Counted from the stretch's first letter, positions 52,629 through 64,000 are shown. The stretch: DNA of 64,000 nucleotides from Macrolepiota albuminosa (GCA_027475525.1 JAMWFC010000031.1:1-64000); one strand, 5' to 3'. Notes: generated by a model from the sequence alone, not told the origin. A program made the numbers and translations.

Positions 52629-53837
52629 TTAGATCTTCTGCCAAGGAGTAAAGTCCCAAGGAGTACCGGCTAGTTGGTGTACCACAGAACACCATTGTTG
52701 GACATATGTCGACACAGAAACTGGAGTCGCCAAGAGAGTGAATACTCTGGACTTAGTTAGCTCAGCAATAGACGCATTCCCAATGCCGAAACACTCTTGA
52801 AGAAAAGCTAGAAGATCCCGAGCAGATCTGACAGGGAGGTCATACTGGCCACCACGTTTAGGTGGTAGAGAATCTTGTATCTCCTGGGATAATTTCCCGA
52901 CAATGACATGTTCAATGATATCATCATTGTGCCAGAAGACACGATAGGCTTCAGTTTCTTCAGGAGAGGAGTCAAAATCGTAAGGTGGAGGAAGCGCAAT
53001 TGGACTTGTAGGATCACGAAGATTGCCAACATTTGGGACTCTGCAGATATGACCACGTAGACCAATGCTCATAACCACCCTAGTCACCGCCGAATACCAA
53101 GACACCCACTCAATAGAAGACTTTAAAAGTGGGACAGTAGCAAGAGACGGAAGTTTCGTATCAGATAAAGCTGTTTCGATATAGTGAGAAGAAGAATGTG
53201 AAATTAAAGGAGGTCGAAAAGATGGATTTGGAAAAGGTTGCTGAGGAAAATGAGGAGGTGGTGGACAAGGAACATGATGCGAAACATTTCTCTGTGAAGC
53301 AGCATATGGTGTATATGTGAAATGCGTTTGATGGTTCTGGGGTTCAACGTGATGAGAGGAATATTGCGAATAAATGGATGAAGAATCAGAAGAATGAGAA
53401 TGCAAGGTTTGTAAAGTGTTATTAGCATTTGAAATGACAGAAGAGGTACGTGATGGAGGTAAAGGGATATTATGAGGTTGAATATCTTCTGGACGGACAG
53501 AATTTGCATGAAAAATATGTGTAGAGGGAGGACGGGAAAAAGCATGGTTCAAATGTGAAGAAACCGGACGTGATAAAGATGGAGAAACAGAATGATGCGT
53601 ATGGACTGAAGGAGGACAAATGGGTGGTCGTTGTGGAATAGGTGCATGAAAGGAAGTGGATATATGCGGTAAGAGAGACGAAGGACCAAAAGAAAAAGAA
53701 GTCTGTTGAAAAGGACGATTATTTTGGAGGTTATTTGGGGTATCAAAAGTGGTAAAAACGTGTACAGAAGAGTGGGGTTGTTGTGGATCGATGATCGGTG
53801 GCTCATGCGGCCAAGCAGTCATGAACGGGCCCATCAT
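52629..53837 (-). CDS. copia-II gag N-terminal part
   Basis: The 402-aa frame begins MMGPFMTAWPHEPPIIDPQQ. The first half is Pro/Ser/His-rich. The second half is a copia gag domain: KLPSLATVPLLKSSIEWVSW, VTRVVMSIGLRGHICRVP, ETEAYRVFWHNDDIIEHVIV, ARDLLAFLQECFGIGNASIA (each partly conceptual) and TYVQQWCSVVHQLAGTPWDF. The frame stops at 52629; downstream, further gag sequence leads to the zinc knuckle. Confidence 0.8.
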   Translation of the reverse strand: MMGPFMTAWPHEPPIIDPQQPHSSVHVFTTFDTPNNLQNNRPFQQTSFSFGPSSLLPHISTSFHAPIPQRPPICPPSVHTHHSVSPSLSRPVSSHLNHAFSRPPSTHIFHANSVRPEDIQPHNIPLPPSRTSSVISNANNTLQTLHSHSSDSSSIYSQYSSHHVEPQNHQTHFTYTPYAASQRNVSHHVPCPPPPHFPQQPFPNPSFRPPLISHSSSHYIETALSDTKLPSLATVPLLKSSIEWVSWYSAVTRVVMSIGLRGHICRVPNVGNLRDPTSPIALPPPYDFDSSPEETEAYRVFWHNDDIIEHVIVGKLSQEIQDSLPPKRGGQYDLPVRSARDLLAFLQECFGIGNASIAELTKSRVFTLLATPVSVSTYVQQWCSVVHQLAGTPWDFTPWQKI

Positions 53838-54020
53838 TGGAAGCGTCTGAGCAGTGTTGCCAGTGTGGGGAAATCATCGAGTATGATGTTCTCCCGTAGA
53901 ATGGCGAGACATGATAATGGGAGGAAAAACAACGGAAACACTGTGGAGGCAGCCACAAATGTCTGTTATATGCACAAAGAAAAAGGCCGAAAAACTAAAG
54001 AGAGTCTGAGCATAAAGAAA

Positions 54021-54031
54021 GGCCCATAACC
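54021..54031 (-). promoter_or_regulatory. copia-II primer binding site, half-tRNA type
   Basis: Directly after the 5' LTR the - strand reads GGTTATGGGCC. This is complementary to the anticodon stem-loop of initiator tRNA-Met (GGCCCATAACC), the site used by Drosophila copia, which is primed by a 5' half of that tRNA. Confidence 0.75.
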
Positions 54032-54324
54032 TGGAATCCCGGACCTATAAAGACACAATTAAAATAAGCCTCAGTGTCGAGCCTTGGTGATGGTGAACAA
54101 CTGAGATTAATATACCTATAAAGACACAATTAAAATACTAAGTAGGAAATATGAGTATTATTACAAGGACGAAGAATGACTAAGTATTAATCACTTACAG
54201 CCTCAGTGTCGAGCCTTGGTGATGGTGAACAACTGAGGCTGTGAAAAGAGAGGGAACGACTGATGATGTAGCAATAAGCACGTGATTTGATCGGATGCGC
54301 GGACATAAGACCTATGGGTCAACA
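54032..54324 (-). repeat. copia-II 5' LTR
   Basis: 293 bp, one base different from the 3' LTR. On the - strand it begins TGTTGACCC and ends GGGATTCCA, directly followed by the primer site. Confidence 0.95.
54043..54237 (-). other. Twin segment in copia-II 5' LTR
   Basis: Same structure as in the 3' LTR, offset by 17,791 bp: the insert is at 54138-54198 and the spliced copy at 54043-54105. In the 5' LTR this lies in the expected R/U5 or leader zone just before the primer site. Confidence 0.92.
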
Positions 54325-54329
54325 CCTAG

Positions 54330-57087
54330 TAATCGCCCGCATATGTAGAAAGTTTGCAGCGCCTTGCACAACGCTTTAGACCCTTTGAGTTGGATCCCTA
54401 GGCATTATCTAATATATTTATAATATTACCATATACATCCATATACACATCTGCTGGGGGATTTCTGAGTTCAAAACTTAGAAGACAACAAGTACGTCCG
54501 GTCCGGCTGTCTCTCAACACAACCTTCTGAGGAACTGACAAAGTAGGTTAATTGCAGATGCTGCTAATCTTCAGATACTCAATCCAAAGCCATTGAGAAT
54601 GCGCTCCTGTCAATCGACTGTGTCACCTATACTTGTTGATGACGTGTTTTGGATTCGTTTTGTAGTTCGAATGCTGACACTTGTGGTTTCACTGACTTGT
54701 ACGGATGTGGCTTACAACTGCAAGCTGCAAGATCATTCATTCTAGTTCTGTGGACAAATGCCGTTTCACTATCTTTGAATAAGATGCCTATTTTATTCTC
54801 GTGAACGTATATGCACGTCCTGACAAGCATGGATTATCAACCAAACGTCTAACAGGGGCAGCTCTAAGGGGCCTAACGTTATGAAACGTGCTGTAGGAGC
54901 ATCGAAAAAGTCTATCTGGAAACCCCTTTCTCCGAGAAACCTGGCATCAGAGTTGCGCACTCACTCATCCCTACAGATCATGTTAATGTCGTGATTTACT
55001 AGGTTCGCAATGCATTAGTCCGAAACAAACCATTGGTAGTTGTCAGACAGCCTTTAATGATACTTTCTCTGGGGGCATATAAAGATGCTTGCAGTTGCTT
55101 ACGTCTGGTTCTGATATAAAAGACTACAGGAATTGTGGTCACCAACACAGGAGTGACTATGAGCTCTCCCACTGCTGCTGAAGCTGCTTTTCATATACTC
55201 GTTGAGACCGTGACCAATCTTAGAATTACGAAGGTAAGTTTTGTTCTACCTCTGTTAGAGCGGTGGTTTGTTGAGCTCTCAACAGTATACCTATGGTATC
55301 TCAGCCCTTGGGTAAATACCTGTTCCTTGTCATTTGTATCTCCTTTATTGCATACTATTATTTTCAATGACAAACGTTTGGCAAAACTGTTACATACCTC
55401 CTATACTCTTCTCATTTGATTTGTACTGTGAGATTATCTATGAGATTATCAAGGAATTAACAAAGTAACACCCTTCAATAGATCAACTGTCGCCAAAACC
55501 TTCACTCGCAGTGAGTTCCAGCTAGCGACCTCTTAATGTCACTTTATCTGACCAATGGACCAGTTGTAAGTTCCTCAACCAGAACTTTCCGGCCTGACAG
55601 TCAAGCTACTTTTGATAGCTGCAGGCATGCTTTTACGCCTCCCAATATCCTTGGTATATTATCTCTCGGAATGGTCGAGTGTATTTCCCTGCACCCCTCA
55701 CAGTTGTATATGAAAACTGAGCTATAGCAGTCATTCTTGTGCTGCGTACACATGCCTTATGCCGGAGCAATTCTATTCCTCCTCTGCTTATCTTCTTGTG
55801 TATTGTACGTATGAATAAGCTGTTGCTCCCATTACTCACAAATTTTTAGACTGCTATAACTACCATGATCGCCACAACGGGGTACATGTCAAAACACCTC
55901 GTAAATTGTAAGTATACCCCAAGACTTGTTAAATTCCTATGGCATTGATAGCAATTTTACTAGTTGTTCCTACTGAAACCTTGCCCACAATGGTTGGGTG
56001 CCTTCCAGAGTGCAACAACCCACTATGTCGTACATTACTAATGGCTTTTTGTACCTTTCTTTGTTTGCAAGACTTGTGTGTCCACCATTGAGGTATCTTT
56101 TCAAGAATTCTAACTTGAGATGTCTAAGTGATCTTTATCCTCACTGCATGGAAGCTCCATCATCAGTTTGGAGAAAATGATATCAAATTTGAGAACCAGC
56201 GCGGTTCCAGACTTTCAATCATAATATTTCGTGATGGTGAGTTTGCACAACCTGTTGGTCCCAGGATACGCCTCATCAATGCGTCAGGTTTCATTTTCTA
56301 TATAGGTCAGAATACTATTCCGATTTTGTCTCTCTTGGTCCAATATTTTGACTTGTTATAATCATAGTAATCATGGGTATGTCATGTTTTCCTTTCAAGA
56401 CCATTAATGTATTCATTGGTACTGTTTCAACTATTGAAGCTATTTCCTTGGCCAATCTATTAGTTTGGATCTTGGCCCCAATTTTGTTAGCTTACCTCGC
56501 TACAAGGTAATGGATCTTTTCTGTCTATTATGACTTTACTAATTCTGTGTGTAGTCTTATGAGAAGTCTTCAAGTTACAGTCTGTTCAAGGTCACTTGTA
56601 ATTAGTTTTTCACTCCAAAATTATACTGATATCATTTATAGGCTCTTGCTAAACATTAGAGGCATCCTGGACCCTCAATATGGAACAAAAAACCACACAT
56701 TGTCCATGGTATCAACTTTTCAAGCTAGGAATCCTGCAATTTTCCCACATTGTAGTGTACCATTCATATTAGAAGAAGACAGCTATGTCCTCAACACACG
56801 GCAAGTTTACTCTAGCATGTCAATAGATGCTACTCATGATTATCAAAGATCAGGAAATGTAACATAGTTCATAGAAGTTCCTGGCTCTTAGCATCAAGTA
56901 TACTCTCTTTCTGTTTTATTAATAATTGCTACAACAATCTTGGTACATAAGATGAATATTGCATTCACACACTATGTGTTATTACAAGCTATCACATATT
57001 ATGGGATGCTCAAAGTCTAGACTAGGCCCCTTTCTCTATAAAACTAATTTTATAGGAGGGTTTTTATTATAACTCAACATATTTTGT
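54330..57087. other. AT-rich region without a recognisable gene
   Basis: Short frames such as VTNTGVTMSSPTAAEAAFHI (about 55,138, followed by a GTAAGT) and SVPFILEEDSYVLNTRQVYS (about 56,755) look protein-like, but no splice chain or known family ties them together. Likely old transposon debris. Confidence 0.4.
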
Positions 57088-57740
57088 TGGAATCACATCA
57101 GTGTATTAAAAAGGCTTAGCATCTGCAGAACTTCTTCCACAGAGCAGATGGTGTGAGTGACAAGCAAGAATCAAGCAAGTATAGAGATGGGTGAGAGTCA
57201 AATAAGAGGTAAGGCTGGCAGAGGATCAGATGTTGCTAGAAAAGCTTATGGTCAATTCAGTGTATAGGTGCAAGGAGACCAGTCCTTGGACCATCTATTC
57301 TAGCCTGGCTTAGTCTGCTTTTTCCATCTCAGCATCATTATCTGACAGGTCAGCTAGTTTTCAGACCTACTTGATTTGTTGGCAGGCCTTTATGCCATTG
57401 GCTGGCTTACTCATGCATTGTTGCTTACTCATTAGTGCTTAGTACATACCAGCCTTATTAGTCAATACATCATAGTAATAGTGGGTCCAATATAGTATAT
57501 AAGTAGGATTGGTAAATAAAACATCTCCAGTCCTGGAAATAGCATTACTTCTGGGTCTACACACTAGCATGACTGTAAGCTCCTTAGTAATGACTTTGTT
57601 AGAACTTGGCTCATATTCAGGTAGGTTAGACCATTGTCTATACCTAGAACATCACACCATAAAGTAATGACTTTGTTAGAACTTGGCTCATATTCAGGTA
57701 GGTTAGACCATTGTCTATACCTAGAACATCACACCATAAG
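57088..57740 (+). repeat. Possible solo LTR-like segment
   Basis: Starts TGTTGGAATCACATCAG after TTT, and contains TATATAAGTAGG (about 57,496) followed by AATAAAACATC and CATCACA near the end. Layout resembles a fungal LTR promoter plus polyadenylation region. No target duplication was found, and the 77-bp duplication 57586-57739 obscures the right end. Confidence 0.3.
57586..57739. repeat. 77-bp exact direct duplication 16 (AT-rich region)
   Basis: Units 57586-57662 and 57663-57739. Confidence 0.95.
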
Positions 57741-58009
57741 TATGTATTCCTTAGTAGTGCATGAACAAACTGTATTGGATGTACAGTTGTAGATAGTCAG
57801 AAACAACAAATCAACATGACCAAATTTTGCAATCCTCCACAACACTATTATGACTACAAAAATACTATATTTGGATGCTTTTAAGTACCTTGAATAGATT
57901 TCCATGAGCCAAATTCTTTCATTTTCAGTTTTGACCTTTGGTACATCATAATTTTGGCTACTCATTAAAAAATTCCAGAAAATTGTGGAATGACAAGCTT
58001 TCAGTGAGT

Positions 58010-59800
58010 CCCAGTTGATTTGTAGTGATAAAATAAGCAATAAAGTCCAATATCAAACTCAGAAAATAATTGAAAAAATAATCAAAAAAGGCACAGCCTC
58101 ATTTTCTGCATGTGGACACCCTTCTAAGCAATGTCAAAACACTTCTAGACTCCAAAATCACTCTCAGAAGACTAACTCATCTTCTCAAGTACCCATTACT
58201 AGTCTTGCACAAACATCCAATGATGAATTGATTTGAAAAAATATTATCAAACAACAAATAGCCAAAATGGATGAAGTTGAGAGCAATGGAGGGCCTGATA
58301 ATGATAACATAGAAGGAGTTCTAGAGAGATGAAGATGTTGCATGAAAGCTAGTTGGACTAGCAATATGACATGATAATGATCTACAAGACAATGAATAGT
58401 TTCTCTACAACATTCAGAAAAGAAAGAGAGGTAAGAAACATACTTCTAATCAGATTTACTTGTACTTACTATTTTAGAACAGCTGAGCATCTATAAGAAG
58501 GGTCCAGATGTTATGAGCAAGTCAGATAGGACATGTTGACAATACAAAAAAGTAATGAAAAATCAGGACAAGCTAGATGGATTTGGGTTTACAATGACAG
58601 GAACTCCTTGCCTCAATGTTGACAATGACATTGAATTCAGAAAAAAACAGTCCTGATGAAAAATCAGCTGAGAATTCACCTGAAAAAAATCAGTTGAGCC
58701 ACAGCTTTTTTGAGACAGAGTGGGTGTGGATGCAGATAGGCAGATAGATGAAGAGGAAGAGGGTTGGGAGAAGGATCTTGATGAGGCCATTCTTCAACTC
58801 TAGTCTGAGTTGAGGAGTTGGAATGAGCTGTGAAAACAAATTCAGAGGGACATCAAAAAAGTATCTAAACACTTATCAATGTCAAGGCTCAACCAGTTGA
58901 TTGCCTTCCATAATCTTGCCACATCATTATTGAAGGGTTATGGTCAGATTGCTACAAGCCAGAAAGTTGCATGTCAGTGGCATGATAAGAGATACATCTT
59001 GCACAAAGTAGTTGAGCACTTGCTCGCCACTATGAGGTCTGGAAACAACTTTCACAAGAAAAGAGAGGTGGGATAAAGAAGGCACATATCAGATGAACAA
59101 ACTGAAAAGGCCACTTGTGACTGGCTTACCTCCCAAACTTCTGGTCAAATCACTCCTCACCACTTCTTTGAAGCTCTCAACATGGTTATTCTCTCTTTTT
59201 TAGGCATCACTTTGAAAACTCCATTGTGTGAGTGAACTGCTCATCAATAGTTAGTGTGGCTTGGATAGCAGTTGACAAAGTTGAAGAAAGGTGTCTATAT
59301 AGATGGGCATGAGTGCCCAGACATTGTGGAATATTGTTAAAATATCTTCTTGCCTGCCATGGAAAAATATAAACACTTGATAGCAAAGTATGAGGGTTCT
59401 GAAATGGAGAGAGTGCTGCCAACTCTTTAAGATGGTGAGAAGAAAATCATTTTTGTTTTTCAAGATGAGTCATATTTCACTATAAATGAATATAAAACAA
59501 ATGCATGGTGAGTGACTGATTCTAGTCTGAGTAACTAAAACTCAACTCAGAATATAACTTACAGCCTTCAGAAAGGTGAGACAATTCTTCAAAAGAAAGG
59601 CTGAGGCTGTCTAATTCACATTTCAGAGTTCATTACTCTTAAAACTGGTTGACTGATTCATCTTGATGCCAATGGCAACATTCTCAATGAAGTTATAAAA
59701 AATCATTTATCTGGTTCAAATGGTGATGCATGGTAGGATGCACCCCAGCTAATTGAGCAAGTTAAGCATGTTAATAGATCATATACTATCTATGGCATTA
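58010..59800 (+). pseudogene. Relic of an Agaricomycete DDE transposase, N-terminal and first catalytic part
   Basis: A frame from about 58,870 reads SRLNQLIAFHNLATSLLKGY, then with stops through GVYIDGHECPDIVEY (about 59,290) to FVFQDESYFTINEYKTNAW (about 59,453), the first DDE aspartate region, then ILQKKG-stop-GCLIHISEFI and SGSNGDAW-stop-DAPQLIEQVK. This order is typical of a common, mostly uncharacterised Agaricomycete transposase family. The C-terminal half is missing; a C-terminal half of the same family sits in the TIR element at 3558-4366. Stops are mostly TGA/TAG after TGG or in place of Arg/Gln. Confidence 0.7.
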
Positions 59801-60037
59801 GTTCTATGATATTGGCGTTCAGAGCTAAGTTTATGCACCTCAGTTGGTTTTGGTAAACGACTGAGGTTGCATATTCTCTGAGTCTAATTGTTATTCCATG
59901 GAACTATATAGTTCCTTTTTTCCCAAAATTTCCATCTCCCTTGTGCTATGGTGTACATATGATCACGGTGCATGCACTCCTCTGCAAGTACCACAATCCC
60001 TCCATCCAACACTCCTCCAGACTCGTGGTACCTGCCA

Positions 60038-61823
60038 TTAGTCACAGAGCCGCAGGGCTGCACATAGTTTGTGGTGTTGTGGGTGTGCAAGGGGTTTGGT
60101 GAACAGATCCGTGAGATTGTCAGAGCTGGAGACATAGTCTATTTTGATTCTTCCTTCTTCCACTGAGTTTCAAATGAAATGATGCTTCACATTGATGTGC
60201 TTGACCCTGTTGTGATTCCATTTGTTCTTGGCAATAGCAATTGACCCGTTTTTGTCACTCTTTAGCTTGGCTGGGAGGGGAACTGCAAAGCTAATTTCTG
60301 ATAGGGTGGCAAACATCCATTGGATTTGCTCCCCAGCCCTTCCCAAGGCTATGTACTCGGCTTCAGTTGTGGATGTTGACACTGTATCTTGGAACTTAGA
60401 GCTCCATGAGGTTGGTCTGCTGGCCTGTAGGTATACCCTACCTGAGATCAATTTTTGTGTGTCGATGTCAGCTGCAAAATTGGAGTCATAGTAGCCACAT
60501 GATGTGTAGTCTGTGTAGTTGACGCCACCATATTGTAGTTTGGATGGTGCCCTTTATGTACCTCATGATGTATGTAAGGGCCAGCCAGTGTGCTTTCCCA
60601 GGGTTCTTTATAAATTGGCTGAGTGACATGATGGCATAGGCTATATTGGGACGGGTGCCTATTTGCATGTATATGAGTGATCCCAGCATTTTGCTGAACA
60701 GTTTGTCTGCCATGTAGTGGTGGTCATCTTCTGATGCTGGTGCCTGGGCTCAGCTGAGTATGATCCCTGGGGGTAGTGGTGTATATTTCAGTGTGCAGTC
60801 TGCCATTCTGAATTTTTTGAGAGTTTGCTTCAGATATTCTTTTTGGTCGAGGGTGATAGTCTTCCTCTCCCTGTTGCATGTAATTCGAATGCCTAGTACA
60901 AACTTGATCTCACCAAGATCCTTTATTTCATATGTCTCCCTCAACTCGGCTCAGGCCCTGCTCAGTTCCTCCTTTGATTATGACATCCCAGACATATCAT
61001 CTGTATATGTACTGGTGACTGTTATATTCCCATCGCAGTTTTTTGATTGCACTGACTGGTTGGTGTTGGATTTTCTGTACCTGAGTCTCTTCATGTCTTG
61101 GTTGAGTGCACACCACCAATTGTTTGTCCCATCCATCGTGCCATATATTGCCTTGTTAAGTAGTGACATGAGTGTCTTTTCGTTGTCCACCTCCTCACTG
61201 CACTCACTGCTCCCCCAAACCCACTCGCCGACATTGATATCAATGCTGTATACCTCACTTGGTCAGACTTTATAGCCTTCTGATTGCTCCATGAGGATGG
61301 GGACCTGGATTGGTGCATTTAAGTATGTGCTCATGTAGTTGATTTGCCACATTTCATAATCAAGTACAGTTCTCACTGCCAGGTTGATTTGTAGAGATTC
61401 GTACTTGATGACCAAGGCGTAAGTGGCAAAATAGTCCATGCCCAGGATTTGCGGGAACCCTTTTGCAACCAAGCAGGCCTTCTGTCCCATGATTTTGCCA
61501 TTTGCATCATACTTTAGTGTGAACGTCCAATGGTTTTTCATGGTGCGTGCACCCTCTGGCCTCTCAATGAGCTGCCATACTTTGCACTTGCTCATTTTCT
61601 TCATCTTGAGGTCCATAGGTTCCCTCCAGAGATCAGGGTGGCGCATTGCTTCTGAGTACAACTTGGGTACCCAGGTTTCATCGTAGTCGTGGGTCTTCAT
61701 GAACAGTGCACCAGGCATGCTTGAGTATGTCTCCTCTTCACTCTCAGGGCCTTTGTTGTCATCATTGTGCGGATTCTCGAGTTGCAGTGCTGGATCAGCC
61801 ACTTGCTTAGCTGCCAATCTCAT
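60038..61823 (-). pseudogene. copia-III reverse transcriptase and RNase H
   Basis: RT blocks: HPDLWREPMDLKMKKMSKCK, TFTLKYDANGKIMGQKACLV, AKGFPQILGMDYFATYALV, NAPIQVPILMEQSEGY (61823-61263), then a frame with KDLGEIKFVLGIRI and LDQKEYLKQTLKKF (60944-60750). RNase H: STTEAEYIALGRAGEQIQWM and HINVKHHFI, then TGA (relatives Arg), then NLTDLFTKPL and the end at 60038. The YVDD-type catalytic segment near 61,000 reads STYTDDMSGMS. Confidence 0.8.
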
Positions 61824-62027
61824 GGATCTGTGCAGGGCCTCGATCAGGCCATCAATGCGACCAGGAGTGCTTAGTGGGGTTGATCAGGCAGGTCCCTCAG
61901 TGGCGTGCAGTTCCTCAGCTGGTGAGTCATCAGCAGTGGCCTCATGGTTGTTTTGTGCGTTGGTTGGGTTGATGTCAAATATGTTGTACAGGTCAACTGC
62001 CTCCCCTCCATGATTGTCTGGTAGCGT

Positions 62028-63434
62028 GTGGTGCACTATGCCTTCCTCAAATACAACATCGTGGGACCTGAACATTCAACCCATGTCATGCTTGAGCAGC
62101 TTGTAGTCTCCTCGACTGAAATACCCCACCATCACTGCCTTGACCACTCTTGGGTCAAGTTTGCTCATGCCATCTTCCCTGGGGACCTTGGCGTATGTGG
62201 TGCAGCCAAACGGTTGGAGATACAAGATGTCTGGTTTTCTTCCTGTTCAGATTTTATGTGGCGTCTTTCCTGGGTGCCTGGTGCTCAGCACTAGATCAAG
62301 CATGTACATGGCGGTGGCTGTGGCTTCACCCCAGTAGTGGCCTGGGAGTTGCAAGTCACTCAGCATACTCCTTGCAAGGTCCAGGATCATGCGGTTTTGT
62401 CGTTCCACTATGCTGTTGGCTTGGGATAAATGTGGGGCGGTGGTCTCATGTATGATACCATGCTTGCGGCAGTATGCCTCCCACAAGTCATTCCTGAATT
62501 CAGTGCCGCCATCTGTGTAGATGCACTTTACTCTCTTGCCCTATTGGATTTTGGCTTGAATGTTGAAGGCTTTGAAGCATACCAGGGTTGTCTCGGCTAA
62601 CTTATTAGACAGGTACCATGTAGCACATTTGGCTCCTGCTTGGTCAGTGGCCACCAGCATGAGTGATTTGCCCTCTGTGGTCTGTACTCAGATGGGGCCC
62701 CACAAGTCAAAGGCTACATGTTCATACAGCATACATTCAGGCTCACACTTAGTGTTGAACAGTCTGTGCATGTGCTTTCCCAAGATACAGTCCTTGCACT
62801 TCCCACTGACTGTTGTTGTCATTACTGCCAGGCCATTGACCATGCCCTTGCATACCATTTCTTGAACAGTAAACTCTCCTATGTGTGCTAATTGACAGTG
62901 CCATATCTCCAGGTCAGCTGGCATATTCAATGACCTGGTTGCCATGGCCACTGGGGGCTGGGCAAACAGTACTGTGAACATTGCATCATCCCTTTTGCAT
63001 CACATGAATGGGACTCCATCTGGGTCTTATATAAGTGCTCTGCAGCTTTCAATCTCGATCTTAACGCTCTTTTATATGAGGCACCCCAACAATATCAGGT
63101 TGTGTGTGAGATCTGGAGCATGTAGGGCATCATTAAACGTGATTTCAATCAAGTCATTGTTGTATATGACCCATTTTTGCACATGGCTGCACCCTGCTAC
63201 ATGGAAAGTCTTTCCCTCAGCTGTTATTCTGACAGTGTCATTTGCACATGGTGTGTCGTATATCACAAAGTCTGCCCTGTCTGCGAAGAAGTGTCTGCTT
63301 GCTGCTGAGTCCACATACATCACTATCCCTCTTCCAATGCCCAGAGTTGTGACTGAAAACACTAGGCACCATGGGTTAGATGTGTTGTCAGACAAGGTGA
63401 CCATCACAGAGTTTGCCTGGGAGTTGTTTGGCAA
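62028..63434 (-). pseudogene. copia-III integrase, GAG-pre-integrase and protease
   Basis: Protease YVDSAASRHFFADR (about 63,310; family usually DSGAS) opens the region. GAG-pre-integrase WHCQLAHIGEFTVQEMVCKG with CKDCILGKHMHRLF follows, then integrase AFDLWGPI, and SQANSIVERQNRMILDLARS with LQLPGHYWGEA (62486-62247). Internal stops separate the pieces. Confidence 0.8.
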
Positions 63435-64000
63435 TGAGGGGTGGTGTTAAGGGTCGATAACATTGTGCCATTCATGGTTACCCTGCTACTCTTCTTCCAC
63501 CAGTCTGGGAATTGCCCTTCCATTCCTCCTCCTTTCCAGAAGCATTTGTCTTTGGTATGCCTGGTTCTTCCGCAGTTCTTGCACTTGAGGTTCAATTTAT
63601 TGTTGCGAGTAGGACCAATTTGGGTGGCTAATGCATGGACTGAGCTTGGCAGAGTGACTACTGAGGGTCTGTGAAGGAGCATTGCATGGGTTGCTAGTCT
63701 CAGTATCATGTCTGCAGACTTGGCCTGATCAAAGAGTGAGCCAGTCACTGGGGCTCAGGAGCTGGGCATCAATTTGATTATGTATGTTTGGAATCTTTTA
63801 TTGTTGATGCTGGCTCCCTGGTCATTTGCTTTGGCCCACGCCATTCTCAATGCTTGGAAATGGCTCTCAATGTTTGAACTGTCTCAGTACTTTATGGAGT
63901 TCAGTTCCTTCTTGGCTTTTATAAGGCCTAGGTCAGTTTTTGCGTCATGTAGATCTGTAAGTGATTTCCATGCATTGGCTGCACTCCCGTTGAGTTTCAC
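63404..64000 (-). pseudogene. copia-III gag C-terminal part with zinc knuckle
   Basis: The CCHC knuckle CKNCGRTRHTKDKC is at about 63,540-63,580, followed by FWKGGGMEGQFPDWW. Upstream to the window edge the sequence fits a copia gag (LTDLHDAKTDLGLIKAKKEL, conceptual) with stops. The N-terminus is outside the window. Confidence 0.75.

Larger units (their letters stand above)
36236..54329 (-). mobile_element. Copia-II: Ty1/copia element with TSD CCTAG, split by a gypsy insertion
   Basis: LTRs at 36241-36533 and 54032-54324 are 293 bp each and differ at one base (A/G at about 36508/54299). CCTAG flanks both sides (36236-36240, 54325-54329). The internal region on the - strand gives gag, protease, integrase, RT, RNase H. 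A gypsy element at 37174-49131 interrupts the RNase H coding part. Coding damage is modest: stops at about 52,345 and 49,960 each fit CGA-to-TGA. Near-identical LTRs mark a recent insertion. Confidence 0.95.
59838..64000 (-). mobile_element. Copia-III: Ty1/copia element, 5' part beyond window
   Basis: On the - strand gag, protease, integrase, RT and RNase H follow in copia order, ending near 60038, then a purine tract (GGGAGATGG...GGGAAAAAAGG, about 59,908-59,940). The left boundary is near the hairpin CCTCAGTTG...GACTGAGG (59838-59866). The proteins differ clearly from copia-I and -II, so this is another copia lineage. Each domain has stops, many fitting CGA-to-TGA. Confidence 0.85.

Overview
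The window reads as nuclear DNA of a filamentous basidiomycete, most likely an Agaricomycete. The evidence is many 46-63 nt spliceosomal introns, a FunK1-type fungal kinase, a SPO7-type gene, a fungal nitrate-assimilation gene pair, a split tRNA-Trp, and an Agaricomycete-style load of copia, chromodomain gypsy, DIRS-like and DDE elements. Nothing bacterial or viral was seen.

Layout. 1-6225: decayed Ty1/copia element (copia-I, + strand), itself carrying an 809-bp TIR transposon remnant. 6503-19095: host genes, namely a secreted glycine-rich protein (-), scrambled amidase debris, a FunK1 kinase (+), SPO7 (-), tRNA-Trp(CCA) (+), a mitochondrial-type J protein with a 15-nt microexon (+), then amplified amidase fragments leading into one intact ten-exon amidase (+). 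20314-25723: nitrate reductase and nitrate transporter, both on the - strand, 227 bp apart, with GATA sites between and upstream. 26541-32445: a tyrosine-recombinase retroelement with split direct repeats. 33605-35803: cytochrome P450 (-). 36236-54329: a nest, in which a copia element (copia-II, - strand, TSD CCTAG) is interrupted by a 12-kb chromodomain gypsy element (+ strand, TSD GCAAG). 54330-64000: AT-rich decayed transposon terrain with a DDE transposase relic and a third copia element (- strand) running off the window.

Main observations. (1) The LTRs of both copia-I and copia-II hold two tandem copies of one segment. The upstream copy carries a 60/61-nt GT-AG intron-like insert and the downstream copy is exactly the spliced form, which suggests that splicing is coupled to reverse transcription. 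(2) The tyrosine-recombinase element shows the complete split-direct-repeat order A1-ORFs-B1-A2-B2. (3) The gypsy element has two tandem retropepsin domains and an antisense, intron-containing Cys-rich ORF. (4) Sixteen direct duplications of exactly 77 bp occur in host genes and transposons alike. They break a conserved gene (SPO7) and are almost certainly contig-join artefacts of an assembler using k=77; once they are discounted several reading frames close. (5) In the transposons nearly all lesions are C-to-T or G-to-A transitions, including CGA-to-TGA and TGG-to-TAG stops, as expected of a RIP-like or deamination process.

The nitrate pair would import nitrate and reduce it to nitrite; no nitrite reductase is in the window. 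Coordinates of multi-exon genes were worked out by hand from splice consensus, reading phase and family knowledge; no database search was run.
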